This document shows positions 25,632 through 36,641 of a DNA stretch of 64,000 nucleotides, piece after piece; position 1 is the stretch's first letter; every line of letters starts with the position of its first letter. The DNA comes from Astur gentilis. Taxonomy: Eukaryota; Chordata; Aves; Accipitriformes; Accipitridae. The notes under the pieces were generated by a model. It was not told the DNA's origin, made no database searches, and saw only the letters and a list, made by a program, of their open reading frames with translations. The position numbers were made by a program, and so were the translations under genes. The stretch spans positions 47,446,105-47,510,104 of the forward strand of contig NC_064880.1 in the NCBI RefSeq assembly GCF_929443795.1. The letters run 5' to 3'.

Positions 25632-28061
25632 ACATGACAGGAACCCTTTTGTATCTCCTCACTTTGCTGGTACTCTTGTTTTCATTCATTTCTTCCCATA
25701 ACCAAATACAAATTACATCCTGTGAATGCTCCTTCATTAGTAACTCAGAGCTTGCAATAATCTGCACATTTCTTCTGGATGAGAGGCAGTCAGCCTGTTT
25801 AAACAAAGCCAGGCCTACTTTCATTTAATATTTGTATTATGGCAGCTCTTATAGTCTCATTACAGTAGCCAAGTATAAAATTCCAGTCACACCCCGCCCA
25901 AGATTTCTCAAGCACAGGCAAAATTGAATGCTGATACTCAAAGGGTGAGAACCTGGGAGGAAAAAGCTCAATTTTTGGTCACCAAGAAATGATTTTCTGG
26001 TGGCAAACCACTGGGTTCTGACTGATGGGGAGGGATGAAGCGGAGCATGGTAGAGAAACCGGAAGTGGACTCAGAACTAAGTCAGTGGACAAAGAATATG
26101 GAAAGGGAAAACATCAGAGGATGTTTTGAAAAGAAGGGGCTGAAAGTGTTTGTTCTGGTTTGCAGTCATTTGGGGGGCCAAGGGACGGCAAGGGATGTTG
26201 CTAGTGTGGGTCTCTCTTTGCTTTTCTTCCCTTGATCTCAGCTGCAATCCATGTCCTTCTGAGACCCGCAGCTTTTCTTCTCCTCACAGCTACCTTTTCC
26301 TCCACAGCAGCCTCTGTTTGCTATCTACACATCCTAATCTGCTGTCACACAAGTGAGGAATAGGAGGAATCAAGCAAGGACCGTTCCTGCCACCAAGGAA
26401 GAGTATGTAAACAAGCACGGGGGAGGCCTAAGCAGCCATGCTAGCAATATCTGCCTGCACAGAAATAGCCACCCCTGCACACACCCCAGACACAGCAGAG
26501 GCAGATGATAGCAAAATCTCTATGGCTGAGTAGCATATCTCTATAGCAGGAAAGGGCCTGTTCAGTCTACTGTATGCTGTGCCACAAGTACAGGTCTGCT
26601 GCCCATTATTTTAAAAAGAGGCATTAAAATTAAAATGCAGCTGTTCACTAACAGTTGTTCCTTACTACCCATTCTGCAATATTGCCGAGAGAATTCTAGC
26701 CACGTTTTTCATTAGGGTGACATCCAGAACTGTGAAGACTGTAAAATCTGCCTCATAAACCCATTAAAGGGCTTACTCGAAAAATAACAATTACCAGCCA
26801 CTGTGGCATATTACTGTAATACACAGGCAAAAGATGTAATATCAGCCTAAGTCCTGAGATTCCTGCTTCTTTGTCATGCTCTACTGCTAATCTTAAGCTT
26901 CTTTGTGTCCAATTAGACAGTTATACTGCTTGTTTGTGTTTGCGGTATAGCTTATCAATTATCAGGTTTAGATACTGAGGAGGGCTTGGACACCAAACTG
27001 TACAGAATCACAGCTGTTCAGAGTATTTACACCTGCCTGTTGCTGGGTGAAGAGGGAATAGAGTCACTTTAAGATGCACTTTACAAGGAATCCAGTGGGC
27101 TCGCTGTTCATCGCACATGTTCCATAACACACCTCCAACTGCCAGAATCCAGACCAGCATCGTTACAGCTACTCTTTCTTCCCACCATAAAAAAAACCCC
27201 AAGCCAGATCACAAAATAAAGAGAATTCAAGTAATAGTCCAAATTATCATTGAAAGCTAATTTCTCAATTATTACATTAAACAAATACACTGTATATCAC
27301 ACAGTCTAACCTCTTCTTAAACAATAGAGGGGAAATGCTGTTTATAGCTGAGACTCAGATTAGCTATGCTAGGGATCCATTTCATGTTGAAAATGTTACA
27401 GGCCTTCTAAAACTTTTATTATCCTCAGGAGTTCAACTAGTCACTGCAGAATAGGTTATTTACATCCTTTAAAATCATGCAGCTGAACTGGGGCAACAGT
27501 TCCATAAAGAATTTGATTCTCCAGGTATTAAATATCTGCCAATAAAAGCTAACAGACATTTCTACAACTCAGAGATTTTGAAAACTCTTACGACCTATAT
27601 TCTACTTCCTGGTCTGCACAGACTGTACAGTTGCACTTATGGTACACCTGCCTTATAACCACCCTCCTGGCTTGTTAAGAGCTGATCACCCCTCCTAGCC
27701 TTGTAGCAGGTGATTGGACATTCTGTCATTCCCCTGAAGCTGGACATTAAAGCCTTTTGAGAATTTCTGTAATATTCATTTTTATGATGATTATCAAATT
27801 CCAGTACAGAATGCCACCATGTCCCTGATTTTTTTATATATATCTATGTGTAAATACTAGCCAATATACACAAATACTGCCTAATCAACTACCAGCAAAG
27901 TAGAAGGAAAGGCTTTCGTAAATTAAATAGATTTTGGATCTAGCTCCAGTAAAATCATTGCCAAATCTACAGATGCCATGCTTTTAGAAACAGATTTTAG
28001 AATGTATAAATATATACATTTGCTATTTCATATTTAATATAAATTCTATGTGTGAGGATTT

Positions 28062-28098
28062 TGTGTGTGTGCGTGCATAAATGTATGCATACATGCAT
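28062..28098. repeat. Alternating purine-pyrimidine tract (TG/CG/CA)
   Basis: Largely alternating sequence made of tgtgtgtgtgcgtgcat followed by a near-palindromic atgtatgcatacatgcat. It is a simple repeat of the type able to adopt Z-DNA. No function is implied. Confidence 0.65.
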
Positions 28099-29122
28099 TT
28101 CTGCCTGGATAAGAGCAAAGTTTATGATTGCTTCACTTTTGCCTGAATATGGGATAATGGATATATGGAGAAATGATGCAGTTTAATAAGTCAGCCTGAT
28201 GAAGCACCTCTAAAACTTGTTATCTAGCACTGTAGCTGGATGTAGTATTTCAGCTAAACATTTCAGAAGAAAGAACGGTTTAGCAATTTTCAGTGTGGTT
28301 AAAAAGAAACTGTATTTCTCCACCTATAAAGAAGATATCCAAGCACAGGTGAACACTTATTTTGCAAACTCTGCACTGTGCTCCACTGGGTAGGAGGGAC
28401 ATGCATGTGCCACGTGAGGACCACCTCATGGTAGCTGAGAACTAAACAAGAGCTACAGTGGTAGGTTCTTAGCTATTTGTAGTTTGTAGGCTATCTCCGT
28501 GCATTTGACATATTTCCAGATCACTTAGCTATTCCACTCACTCATCACAAAAGAGTTTTTCCTCCAGCCACAGAGGTTTGCCCTGAACTGTGGGTAGGTG
28601 TGGATTTTGCCATCTGTGCTTCAAGTATGTATGGCATAGATAAAATTATCCACAGTTTTTTCAATGTGACTGATATGTTGGGTCTGAATTGAGAGGATTA
28701 TTTTCATTCAACACTACCTAAATAGACAGTGCTCATTTAGTTGGGCTAACCAGTACAGCAGAGCCAATCCACACAAGAAAATTTAAAGACAATACATGGC
28801 ACTATTTCAAACACTAATATGCCTACTTGCTACACTGCCCCATTTACCTGAAGAGGCTACTTACAATGAAAAACTGAACACAAGGCATACTCTGTGAAAA
28901 GATAACTGACAGAGAGTACGTACCCAGGAGGCTATCAAGCAGCCAAGGAAAGGGATTGGTATACTGGTAATGGTGTAGTTATTGGGTATTATAAAAAGGC
29001 TGTTGATATCATTAAGATGCTTCATGAAATGTTTTTAAATATCCTAATTCCCATGTCATGCAGTTACACAGCTGTAATTTTCACCCCTAGTGCATGAAGT
29101 CCTAGGAAAGGGTCAGAATATC

Positions 29123-29154
29123 CTTGTTTCCTTTCTTCCTTCCTTCCTCTCTTC
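29123..29154. repeat. TTCC-rich polypyrimidine tract
   Basis: A low-complexity run of CCTT and TTCC units on the plus strand (ccttgtttcctttcttcctt and onward). Confidence 0.75.
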
Positions 29155-29418
29155 ATTACATATGTAATCGATAACCCATATATATAGATACCCACATAGT
29201 GGATTCCTAGAGTTGCCTGACAACTGAAAACCCTGGTGAACCACCACCAGGTTCTTCCTTCATCAGAAAGAAAAAAAGGCATAACAATGCTGACCACTTG
29301 TAAACTGAAGCTATATATACACACAGAGATTAGAAATAAATACACATCTTTATCATTGAGCTTAATTAAACATAGTGATAGGGTAGTGAAGGATATAAGA
29401 GATTTTCTAATTGTTGCA

Positions 29419-29489
29419 TCCAGCATTCTAATTATGAGTCAGGTTTCCTATTTACCCCATCCCTGAGTAGTTGTCAAATATCTTTCTTA
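29419..29489. repeat. Two-part short repeat, copy 1
   Basis: The 37-bp block tccagcattctaattatgag and onward recurs at 30348 with about five mismatches. The adjacent 18-bp segment at 29472-29489 is close to the reverse complement of 30398-30414. It is probably a remnant of an old unclassified repeat. Confidence 0.45.
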
Positions 29490-30347
29490 GAGATTGCTTT
29501 TAGCTCAGACCAAGCTAGAAATTCTTGGATTAAGCTCTTACAGTGTGCTTTTCTAGATGTCAAAATAGATGAGAATACCAGCTCATTCTCCCCACAATTT
29601 AAGGATCTATTAAAAATCAAATCCTCAGGGCAGGCATTTTTCACTTGGCCAATGGGTTCAGCATTCTAATGGTATCAAATCCAGCTGCCACAGCTGAGGT
29701 ATAACATATGGAGATGAAAGTTAAGCTACAGACACATAGCGAAGTTTTTAGAGAAAGTCTAATTGCAAAGCTGCAAAGACTGCAAGACCTTCCCAATTCT
29801 TGATCCATTGTTTTTAAACATAGCATAAAGTGAGAAAAGATATGCAAAATAAACACATGAGCAGAGATAACTGAAGCCACCTACAGTGCCAGTTAACGTG
29901 TCATCTTACCCACAAAGAAAGAGCACTCCAGAACCATACGGTGCCCCACCGAAGATAGGAATGACTATTTTCTCCTAGCAAAAAGCTTTCACAGCAGCAG
30001 GTGGAGGTATGACAGATATCTGCACCTTTGTCTGCCACACAGTAGAATCCACCTTATTCTTGTTATTTTAATATTACTGCCAATGTTTTGGACAACAGCT
30101 TCACCAATATAAGGAAAAAAAACCCAACAAACATATCTGCATTCATTATGTATTATGTCATGGCAACACAGAGCGCCACAAGTTCATTAAAAATTATTTG
30201 CCCTTGATACAATTTAATTTTCTTATTACAGTAATAAAGGAAAGAATAGCTGGAGTCTGACATACGCAATCAAAAAAAAACACAACCCCATACCCAAAAA
30301 ACCCACTTAACATTGAAAGAAATGTGAGCTTTCTGTTCTTGGCATAA

Positions 30348-30414
30348 TCCAGAGTGCTCATTATGAGTAAGGTTTCCTATTTACTCTGGCACTGGGTTAA
30401 GAAAGATGTTGACA
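30348..30414. repeat. Two-part short repeat, copy 2
   Basis: Partner of 29419-29489: the first part is in the same orientation (attatgagtaaggtttccta), and the second part (taagaaagatgttgaca) is inverted relative to copy 1. Confidence 0.45.
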
Positions 30415-31384
30415 GATTGGTTCTTGGGAAACAGAATTTAACTTGGTACCATCAACAAAATAATATATAATAAACACCAGCTGCAACTGTCAAGAATCAC
30501 TATGTTAAATATGCTGTACAGAGTTAGTTTTTGCAATACTGAACATACAAGCTCAAACAAAATCCAGTAGCCAAAAAAATCCTAGGAGCTATGGATCCTA
30601 CCGGCATAAGCAAATACTCAATGCTGCACTGCAATGTACAGAAATGCAACATTGTAGCTCTGTAATGTAACAATAAGGATATTGCTTTATAGCCTAAGTA
30701 GCAGCACTATTCCATTTGACCTGAGCAGGCTGCCAACTCACTCTATTAACTTACCATAAGCAAAGTCCTTTTTTCTTGAGCAGACAGAATCAAACAAGAG
30801 TTGTTTCCTTTGTTGACAGTTTTGAGATCTTTCCAACCAAGTAGACATAAAAAGCTCCATCTTTTACAGCTTTTTCACAAGGCTGTGTGCCTGAAGTTTG
30901 TTATTCTGTTTTCTCCATCTTTCCTTTTTTAGTGGTATTTCTCACTTTCCCTTCACACACAGTTCCAGCACTCCAGTCCAAGTCTTTCATTCCTAAATTT
31001 AACAGATCAAAGAGCTGCCCTTTGGCTGTATAGCTAGTCACTTGTTCAACCTCTCATGAGATGTTTTTCCAGGTCCCTAATGCTTCAGTCTTCTATTAAG
31101 AAATTACTCCTACGGCTACTTACTGGGTTTATTTATGCACATGAAAAACCACTGTTACCACATCAATTTCAATAAATTTCTTCCTTCAACAGAATTTAGA
31201 TTTGCTTCAGCAGCTCAATAAGCTGTTATGTGGCTACAGATTTACTAAAGGGCAGAATATTCAAGAATACTTGTACACTGGTTATGGAGAGCAGGAAGGG
31301 GGACCATTCAGATATCTTTGTGCATCTTGAATGGCTCAGTGATCATTCAATGTTCAAGTCACAAAACAGAAGATTGGATTCAGA

Positions 31385-31490
31385 CCTTTAACCTGACGAC
31401 CTGCTCTAATAAACCCTGCTTTGAGCAAGGGGGTTGGACTGATGACTGCCTGAAGTGCCTGCCAACACCAGCCATCCTATGGCATAGCAC
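31385..31490 (+). mobile_element. CR1 LINE 3' end, diverged
   Basis: Contains tgctttgagcaagggggttg, the hallmark shortly before the CR1 3' end, then diverged sequence ending ccatcctatggcat in place of the usual attctatgattctatg. The 5' limit is unclear. It is about 100 bp, old and truncated. Confidence 0.8.
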
Positions 31491-34236
31491 TGCATAAAAC
31501 TCTTACCATGATGTAATAAGCTGTACCTGGCCCAAAGTGCACAGGTAATGGGTCTACTATAGTTTTACAGTCTCTGGTTTATCAGCTACATCAGAGTATA
31601 CTCCATCTTAGTTTCTCCTCTTACAAAGAAAAATAGAAAATTGCAAAAATTTTATTTTGGTCATAAATTTTCATCTTTTGTTGACATTCAGAATTATTTC
31701 TCAAGTTATTTCAGCACTCTTCTCTTTCCTGGATTTCTTGATCATTGATCTGTCGATGATTTGTTCAGCACCTCTTAAGTTTCCTGCATGTTCACTTGCA
31801 ACCCAGCAGATCATACTGAGCAAATCAAGAACTTATGAACTACTCTCTCTTCCCCGACAACTGTACTCCTTCCCAGCTCTTGCATTGCCTCAAGACCTAC
31901 AATTCTTTCAACCACTCTTCTAAAATACACGAAAATGTAGTAGCCTGGTTTTACCCTCTTCTATTTGACTGCCAAAACAGAAAGATGGTGAAGTGCAAAA
32001 CCGTCCAAAAAAGTACCAGTAACAAACACATCAAATATTCATCCCGCTCCTACATACTCTTTCATTAATGAGCCAGCTAGGCAGAATCAAGCAGTGTCTC
32101 ATATGGCCCACAATCTTACAGTGGTTTATACCTGATCTTGGTGAATATTCATTATATTTTCAAAGCCACTTGGTATATTTAAAAATAAAGCATAAAAATT
32201 TCATCATAATTTAAGACATACCTTGAACATATCCAGCTATATCTTTTTCACAATGACTTAAGAAAAAGTCTCATCAATAAAAGACTTGAAAAGCCTGCCA
32301 GCTTTAGCTTCTCAGGCCATCAATATCAAAGACTTTTCAAGAAGGGCAAATTGCAGAAGTAAGTTAAAATATATTTTGCAGTTACTACATGTGAACCAGG
32401 GTAAGAATCAACAAAGATGTACATTGTATAACTTTGGTCACATGTACACTGAAAAAGCACCTTCTCATCTTGCCCTAGAAAATTACAGAAATCAAATGAT
32501 CTAGTAAAAATGAAACCCATTAAACTGAGTTAAACTCAGCAGGACAAATTTTCATTATAGTTTCAGCACTACAATTTCCCTGAAGTCAAATGGAAATGCA
32601 TTGGTTCAGCTTAGCAGAACTTGGCACAGCAAGCAGTTTTTTAGTGTTCATTCTGAATACCAGCCCATGAAATGTTGCAACTCTAACTTCCATATGGCTA
32701 CATCTTAAGTAAGATTACGCAGTTCTCTTACATCTTAGCATTTTATTCTAAGTATTTAATTCATAGCACATCATGAGTCAGGCCGTATTCTCTGTGTCTT
32801 TTTCTGGGATTTTGTTTTTCATTTTATTTTTATGTTCTCTCTCAATGACATCCAACAGTTAGGCTCTAACGTTGCCCTTCCACAAAAGGCTTTCCACCGA
32901 TTTCAACAGATTGTGGATCAACCTCTTGCTGTCAAGTTTATGAAACAGGAAATATTATAAATTTGCAATACATAATTAATTGGCAATTCCACTTGGCTTT
33001 TGTCAAGGAGCTCACTTTATTTTCAGATATGTTAGGATACACAGACAAATATAATATTTAAATCCATAAAAGACAGGGCTATGAATAAAGAACTACACTG
33101 AAGTCACCCTGGCACACCTAACTCTGGTAAAAATTAGTAATGCTTTTGCAGAAACCCAGAGTTTTGCACAGGCTCCTCTGCTAAGGTAAAATATGGCTAG
33201 GTACACAGGAACAGGAATAACGCACAGCCTGACCTAAGCACCTAGATGAATTTGCACCAAACTCTCCAGGAGTCTGAGAGCAGACTTCCCCACTGAGGCA
33301 CTGGCACACAGAAAACAAGGACTGTGAAAGACCACATGTAGTTATAGGCACATGTGATACAAAGATTATTTACAAGGTACGCAAGCAGCCAGGAGGAGTC
33401 ATGAAACATTTTCCCAGTGCGGAGGAAAAATAATTGCATGTAATCTTTCAAGCAAGAGATTGATTAAACACAACAGGGTGTCTCCCTCAAAAATCTGACA
33501 CAGTAAGAATTGCCTTAAGAGACACAACCATCTCTCAGTACTATGATGATTCTCCTGTCAATTCTAGAAATGGAGGGATAACCAGACTGCCTCTACAGTG
33601 ATTCATATTCCCAGCATATGGTAACATTCTTTCACTCAGTACTAATCTCATCATGTAACCTTAGCTGTCTTCAACTACAGGGCATGGCAAGTAATTCATT
33701 GACTCAATTTAGCCTTATTAAAAGCAGAGGGATTATATGAAAGCAAATTAAAAATGAGCATAAAAAGCAGGAAGATATGTTTGCTACTTGGCTTGTTCAC
33801 TTTACGGGCTTAGCCATAGGGATATGTTGATTCTTCTTTTGTATTGGGATTTATCTTCTCTATAAAAAGTACTTTACAAGGTTCACTTGAAAAAGCTCAA
33901 CAGAAGGAGATTTCAAAAATATGTTAATTGAATGTTGACAGGAATCTCTGTAGACGCCCACAAAAGCAAGATACTCAGGAAATGTCTGTTAAGAACTCCA
34001 AATTTGTGCAGGAAGACTAATTTTAATCACATATTTCTGGATTTATTTTTATGAATCAATGCCACATCAATCTTCTATGGCCTTTTATTCCAAACTGTTA
34101 TGTATGGAGCCCTGCCAGAAAGGAACTCAGTGCTGGTGAGCTGTTGCATGAGCCTGAGTTAATACTGCTTACTGTTTTCTTAGATTTTAGGAAAGGACTA
34201 CGAAGACAAGTTACAGTCTCCTGTGTGGGGCTTGCC

Positions 34237-34250
34237 TTTTTTTTTTTTTT
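34237..34250. repeat. Poly(T) run, 14 nt
   Basis: Simple homopolymer; nothing recognisable is attached to it. Confidence 0.85.
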
Positions 34251-35370
34251 GACTTCATCCTACCAATTATGTAAAAGCTCAGTTTCATCAGGCTTCCCTT
34301 CTTTTAGAAAGGACTTTACTAGAGGTGTTTCAGAACAAAAACTACCTTATACCCCTTTATTGTAAAATTATAGTCCATTCCAGGGCATAGTTGAACTATC
34401 TTCAAACAAGCCAGATGGGAGGGATACTGCTAGCAATGGCAGCACAGAACAAAACCAAAGCAGATAAATGTACTGCAATTCTCCACCTAGATGTACCCAA
34501 AATATGAGCAGGAGATTAAAGTCTTCTTTATACACTAGCTGGAACAATTCTTGAGCCAATTTCCACCTGATCTTCTCAGCTACCACATGCATTGCCAATA
34601 GAAATGCTGCACAATGAAGCAGAATATTATTTCCACTGTGATCAATACTGCACTGCAAATTAAAGAACTTTTTTCCATAGGATCTATATAGCAAACATTA
34701 AACATACTTACTTTGCAAGCATATACTTTTTTCCATAAAGATGACATACAAGTATTGATATACTCTTACCAAAGTGCAATAGTTCTGTAATAAAAAGGGT
34801 GTGTGGGTCTCTCTCTTGCACAGCCGTTATAATAAACTGTATCACCCAACTATCATATCACTAATGCAGGCTCAATCTTATCAGATGTTCTGTAATCTCA
34901 ACTTCTAATAACATCACTAGCAGTTGAAGTGATTTACATTCAAAGAGAAGGGGTTCATATTCCAATCTTGTTAAGGGAAGCACAAATATAATACAAGCAT
35001 CAATTTTAAAAACATACTCTAGTAAGAATAATGGAGTAAGATGCAAAATAAAAGATTTACAAATCCATTACAGATTGCAAACACAGTTCATTTGATACAG
35101 ATGCTGCAAGGAAAGAAAAAAAAATCACAAAGCCCTAACAATTACTAACTTGGCTAAAATGAAACTGAAAATCACAATCACAGGGAGGTTTGCCTAAGTA
35201 AAAGCTGCATGTTTGGGACCAAACTGTATGAGTAAGTTGGCAGAAGGAAAGAATACTTGCTGACATGACAAAATGTTTTTTGTCAAAGCTCTGGAATCTG
35301 TAGCATCACAGCTTGACAGCAAAAGCTCTATAGGCCTCTACTAAAGCCAAAAGTAATTAAATGTACTTAC

Positions 35371-35462
35371 ATGTACTCCCTGTGTGCAGAATGCACAGCA
35401 GCTGCGTTGCTGTAACGCCACAAAACTATCGCTGATGACAAAACATCCAGGGTAGCATCAAA
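35371..35462 (-). CDS. TMEM163: TMEM163 internal exon with Asp-x3-Asp metal-site motif (92 nt)
   Basis: The acceptor is gtatctctttcag and the donor gtaagtacat. Thirty full codons read FDATLDVLSSAIVLWRYSNA followed by AAVHSAHREY, then AT of an Ile codon completed in the next exon (phase 2). TMEM163 (synaptic vesicle protein SV31) is a six-helix protein of synaptic vesicles, endosomes and lysosomes, related to cation diffusion facilitators, that binds and exports zinc. The two aspartates in the first six codons (FDATLD) correspond to the pair reported as needed for zinc transport in the human protein (D124 and D128, from memory). Both are kept, so the exon looks functional. The helix is followed by a charged loop (HSAHREY). 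The intron to the 36598-36641 exon is only 1135 bp. Confidence 0.97.
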
Positions 35463-35784
35463 CTGAAAGAGATACAGAGTCAATTGTTTTGTGGGCCATT
35501 AAATGTGCCCTGTACTAACAGTAATGCATTTACTATCCTGCTGCACAGGCACAAAGCAGCTTCAAATAAATCATTTTAATGAAAGCAGGATTTACTTTTA
35601 TTAAATTGATCTTCACATTTTTGCCATGTATTATCGCACAATGATACACTTCAGAGCTCAAGAAGTCACTCAAGGGATTAAAAACTTTTTATCTGTAATC
35701 CATCACCTTCAGAGAAGAAAAAAAACCCCAAAACACCACAATCTGCCACTGTGGCACTAATACAATTCTTATGCAAAGACTCTT

Positions 35785-35806
35785 AAAAAAAAAAAAAAAA
35801 AAAAAA
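35785..35806. repeat. Poly(A) run, 22 nt
   Basis: An uninterrupted run of 22 A. The preceding sequence shows no recognisable SINE or processed pseudogene. Confidence 0.9.
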
Positions 35807-36194
35807 GTTTGAAAATGCCTGTCAAGCATTCCTTTTTCCTGCAAAGTCACTATTTTCTGCAGTAGAAGATTTTGTCTCAAACCAAGCAAATATTAACTTT
35901 TTTTCAAAATCCCATTGTATCCAGAGTCATATTATTCTGTATCATCAGCAAAATTGCTGTGTTTGTATTTCCAGTTAATGAAGACATGATGTCAGGTAAC
36001 ACCAAAAACCAGGCTTGTCCCACTGTAAGAACTTTAATCCTTAAGTCAAACTTTCTGCGGAGTCAATCTAACCTTCAAATTTGAAAGCAAAAGACAAATT
36101 ATTTGAAATGAGTCATTTTGCTTGTCGTTAGGAATTTTTTGCTCTGCCACTAATCAGGAAAGTCATGGCAACTACTAGAGAGGAAAGCTGTCAT

Positions 36195-36236
36195 CCCAGA
36201 GTCAATAGGAGTTTCACCATAGACTTCAATAGGAAA
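36195..36236. repeat. Possible old amniote repeat (imperfect inverted motif)
   Basis: Two near-mirrored blocks, gagtcaataggagtt and agacttcaatagg, flank ttcaccat. This resembles the widespread reptile and bird repeat of the form cccattgacttcaatggg. Only about 40 bp is recognisable, so the family assignment is tentative. Confidence 0.35.
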
Positions 36237-36597
36237 AAGGTCACACAAAGTTCAGAAGGGTACTTCAGAATTTGGCTCAAGTTCAACAACAGAACTGATT
36301 AAGCTGAGAGATTTTGCAGAAGAAAACCGTATCTGGTGGATAATATCTATCAATGATAAGTATTGATATTAACTCCAATATAAGACTTAGCAGTCAAACT
36401 GAAAAAGTATAATGAAAGTACCTTTAGGATTTGGAAAGTCCTTTCCAAGGTATGACTTCAACAGTACTTCTTCTAATCCATCATTGACTTTGCACACCTT
36501 ACCATTAATTTACAGTAAGAAAAAATACAGTATTTTACATTCAGAAAAAGCCTGTGAAAAAAAGTGGTAGGCAATATTGAAATATATCTCTACTTAC

Positions 36598-36641
36598 AGC
36601 AAATCCAAATGATGATGCACTGTATCTCATTACGGAGACAG
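36598..36641 (-). CDS. TMEM163: TMEM163 internal exon, end of first membrane segment (44 nt)
   Basis: On the minus strand the exon is preceded by the pyrimidine-rich acceptor ttctttcctttag and followed by the donor gtaagtagag. It opens with two bases (CT) of a codon split by a phase-1 intron and then reads VSVMRYSASSFGFA. This matches the stretch of TMEM163 that follows the first transmembrane helix; from memory the human protein has SAF where this has SSF. It ends in phase 0, and the next exon opens with FDA, as expected. The upstream exon, which should end with the first base of the split Thr codon, was not found in the window. At 44 nt it is too short to be found by open-frame length, so identification rests on the peptide match, the splice sites and the frame join. 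Confidence 0.95.

Larger units (their letters stand above)
24348..25632 (-). mobile_element. CR1 LINE, 5'-truncated, with intact RT frame
   Basis: The 3' end on the plus strand is catagaatcgttcaggttgg, the reverse complement of the CR1 tail. The element runs up to about 25.63 kb, where similarity to CR1 ends; the exact 5' border is uncertain by some tens of bases. At about 1.28 kb it lacks the 5' UTR, the first ORF and the endonuclease domain. It has no obvious target-site duplication, as usual for CR1. Its frame is unbroken, so it is the youngest-looking CR1 in the window. Confidence 0.95.
16796..35370 (-). other. TMEM163 intron (18.6 kb)
   Basis: Bounded by the donor at 35370 and the acceptor at 16796. 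It carries the CR1 cluster (22981-25632), a further CR1 tail near 31.4 kb, a purine-pyrimidine alternating tract at 28.06 kb, a pyrimidine-rich TTCC tract near 29.13 kb, a two-part short repeat at 29.4 and 30.35 kb, and a T14 run at 34237. The remaining sequence is AT-rich and shows nothing I can name. Confidence 0.85.
35463..36597 (-). other. TMEM163 intron (1.1 kb)
   Basis: A short intron between the 44-nt and 92-nt exons. It contains an A22 run at 35785-35806 and a possible old amniote repeat near 36.2 kb; nothing else was seen. Confidence 0.9.
1..36641 (-). other. TMEM163: TMEM163 gene body, partial (both ends outside window)
   Basis: This is the minimal extent of the transcription unit supported by the four exons; it probably continues through the rest of the window to an upstream first exon. 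The encoded part covers roughly 115 of about 290 residues. TMEM163 is a vesicular zinc-binding and zinc-efflux protein of brain and endolysosomes, reported to interact with TRPML1 and P2X receptors, and human variants cause a hypomyelinating leukodystrophy (established knowledge). Nothing in the sequence suggests loss of function: all eight splice borders are canonical, all joins keep frame, and there are no stops in the exons. Confidence 0.9.
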
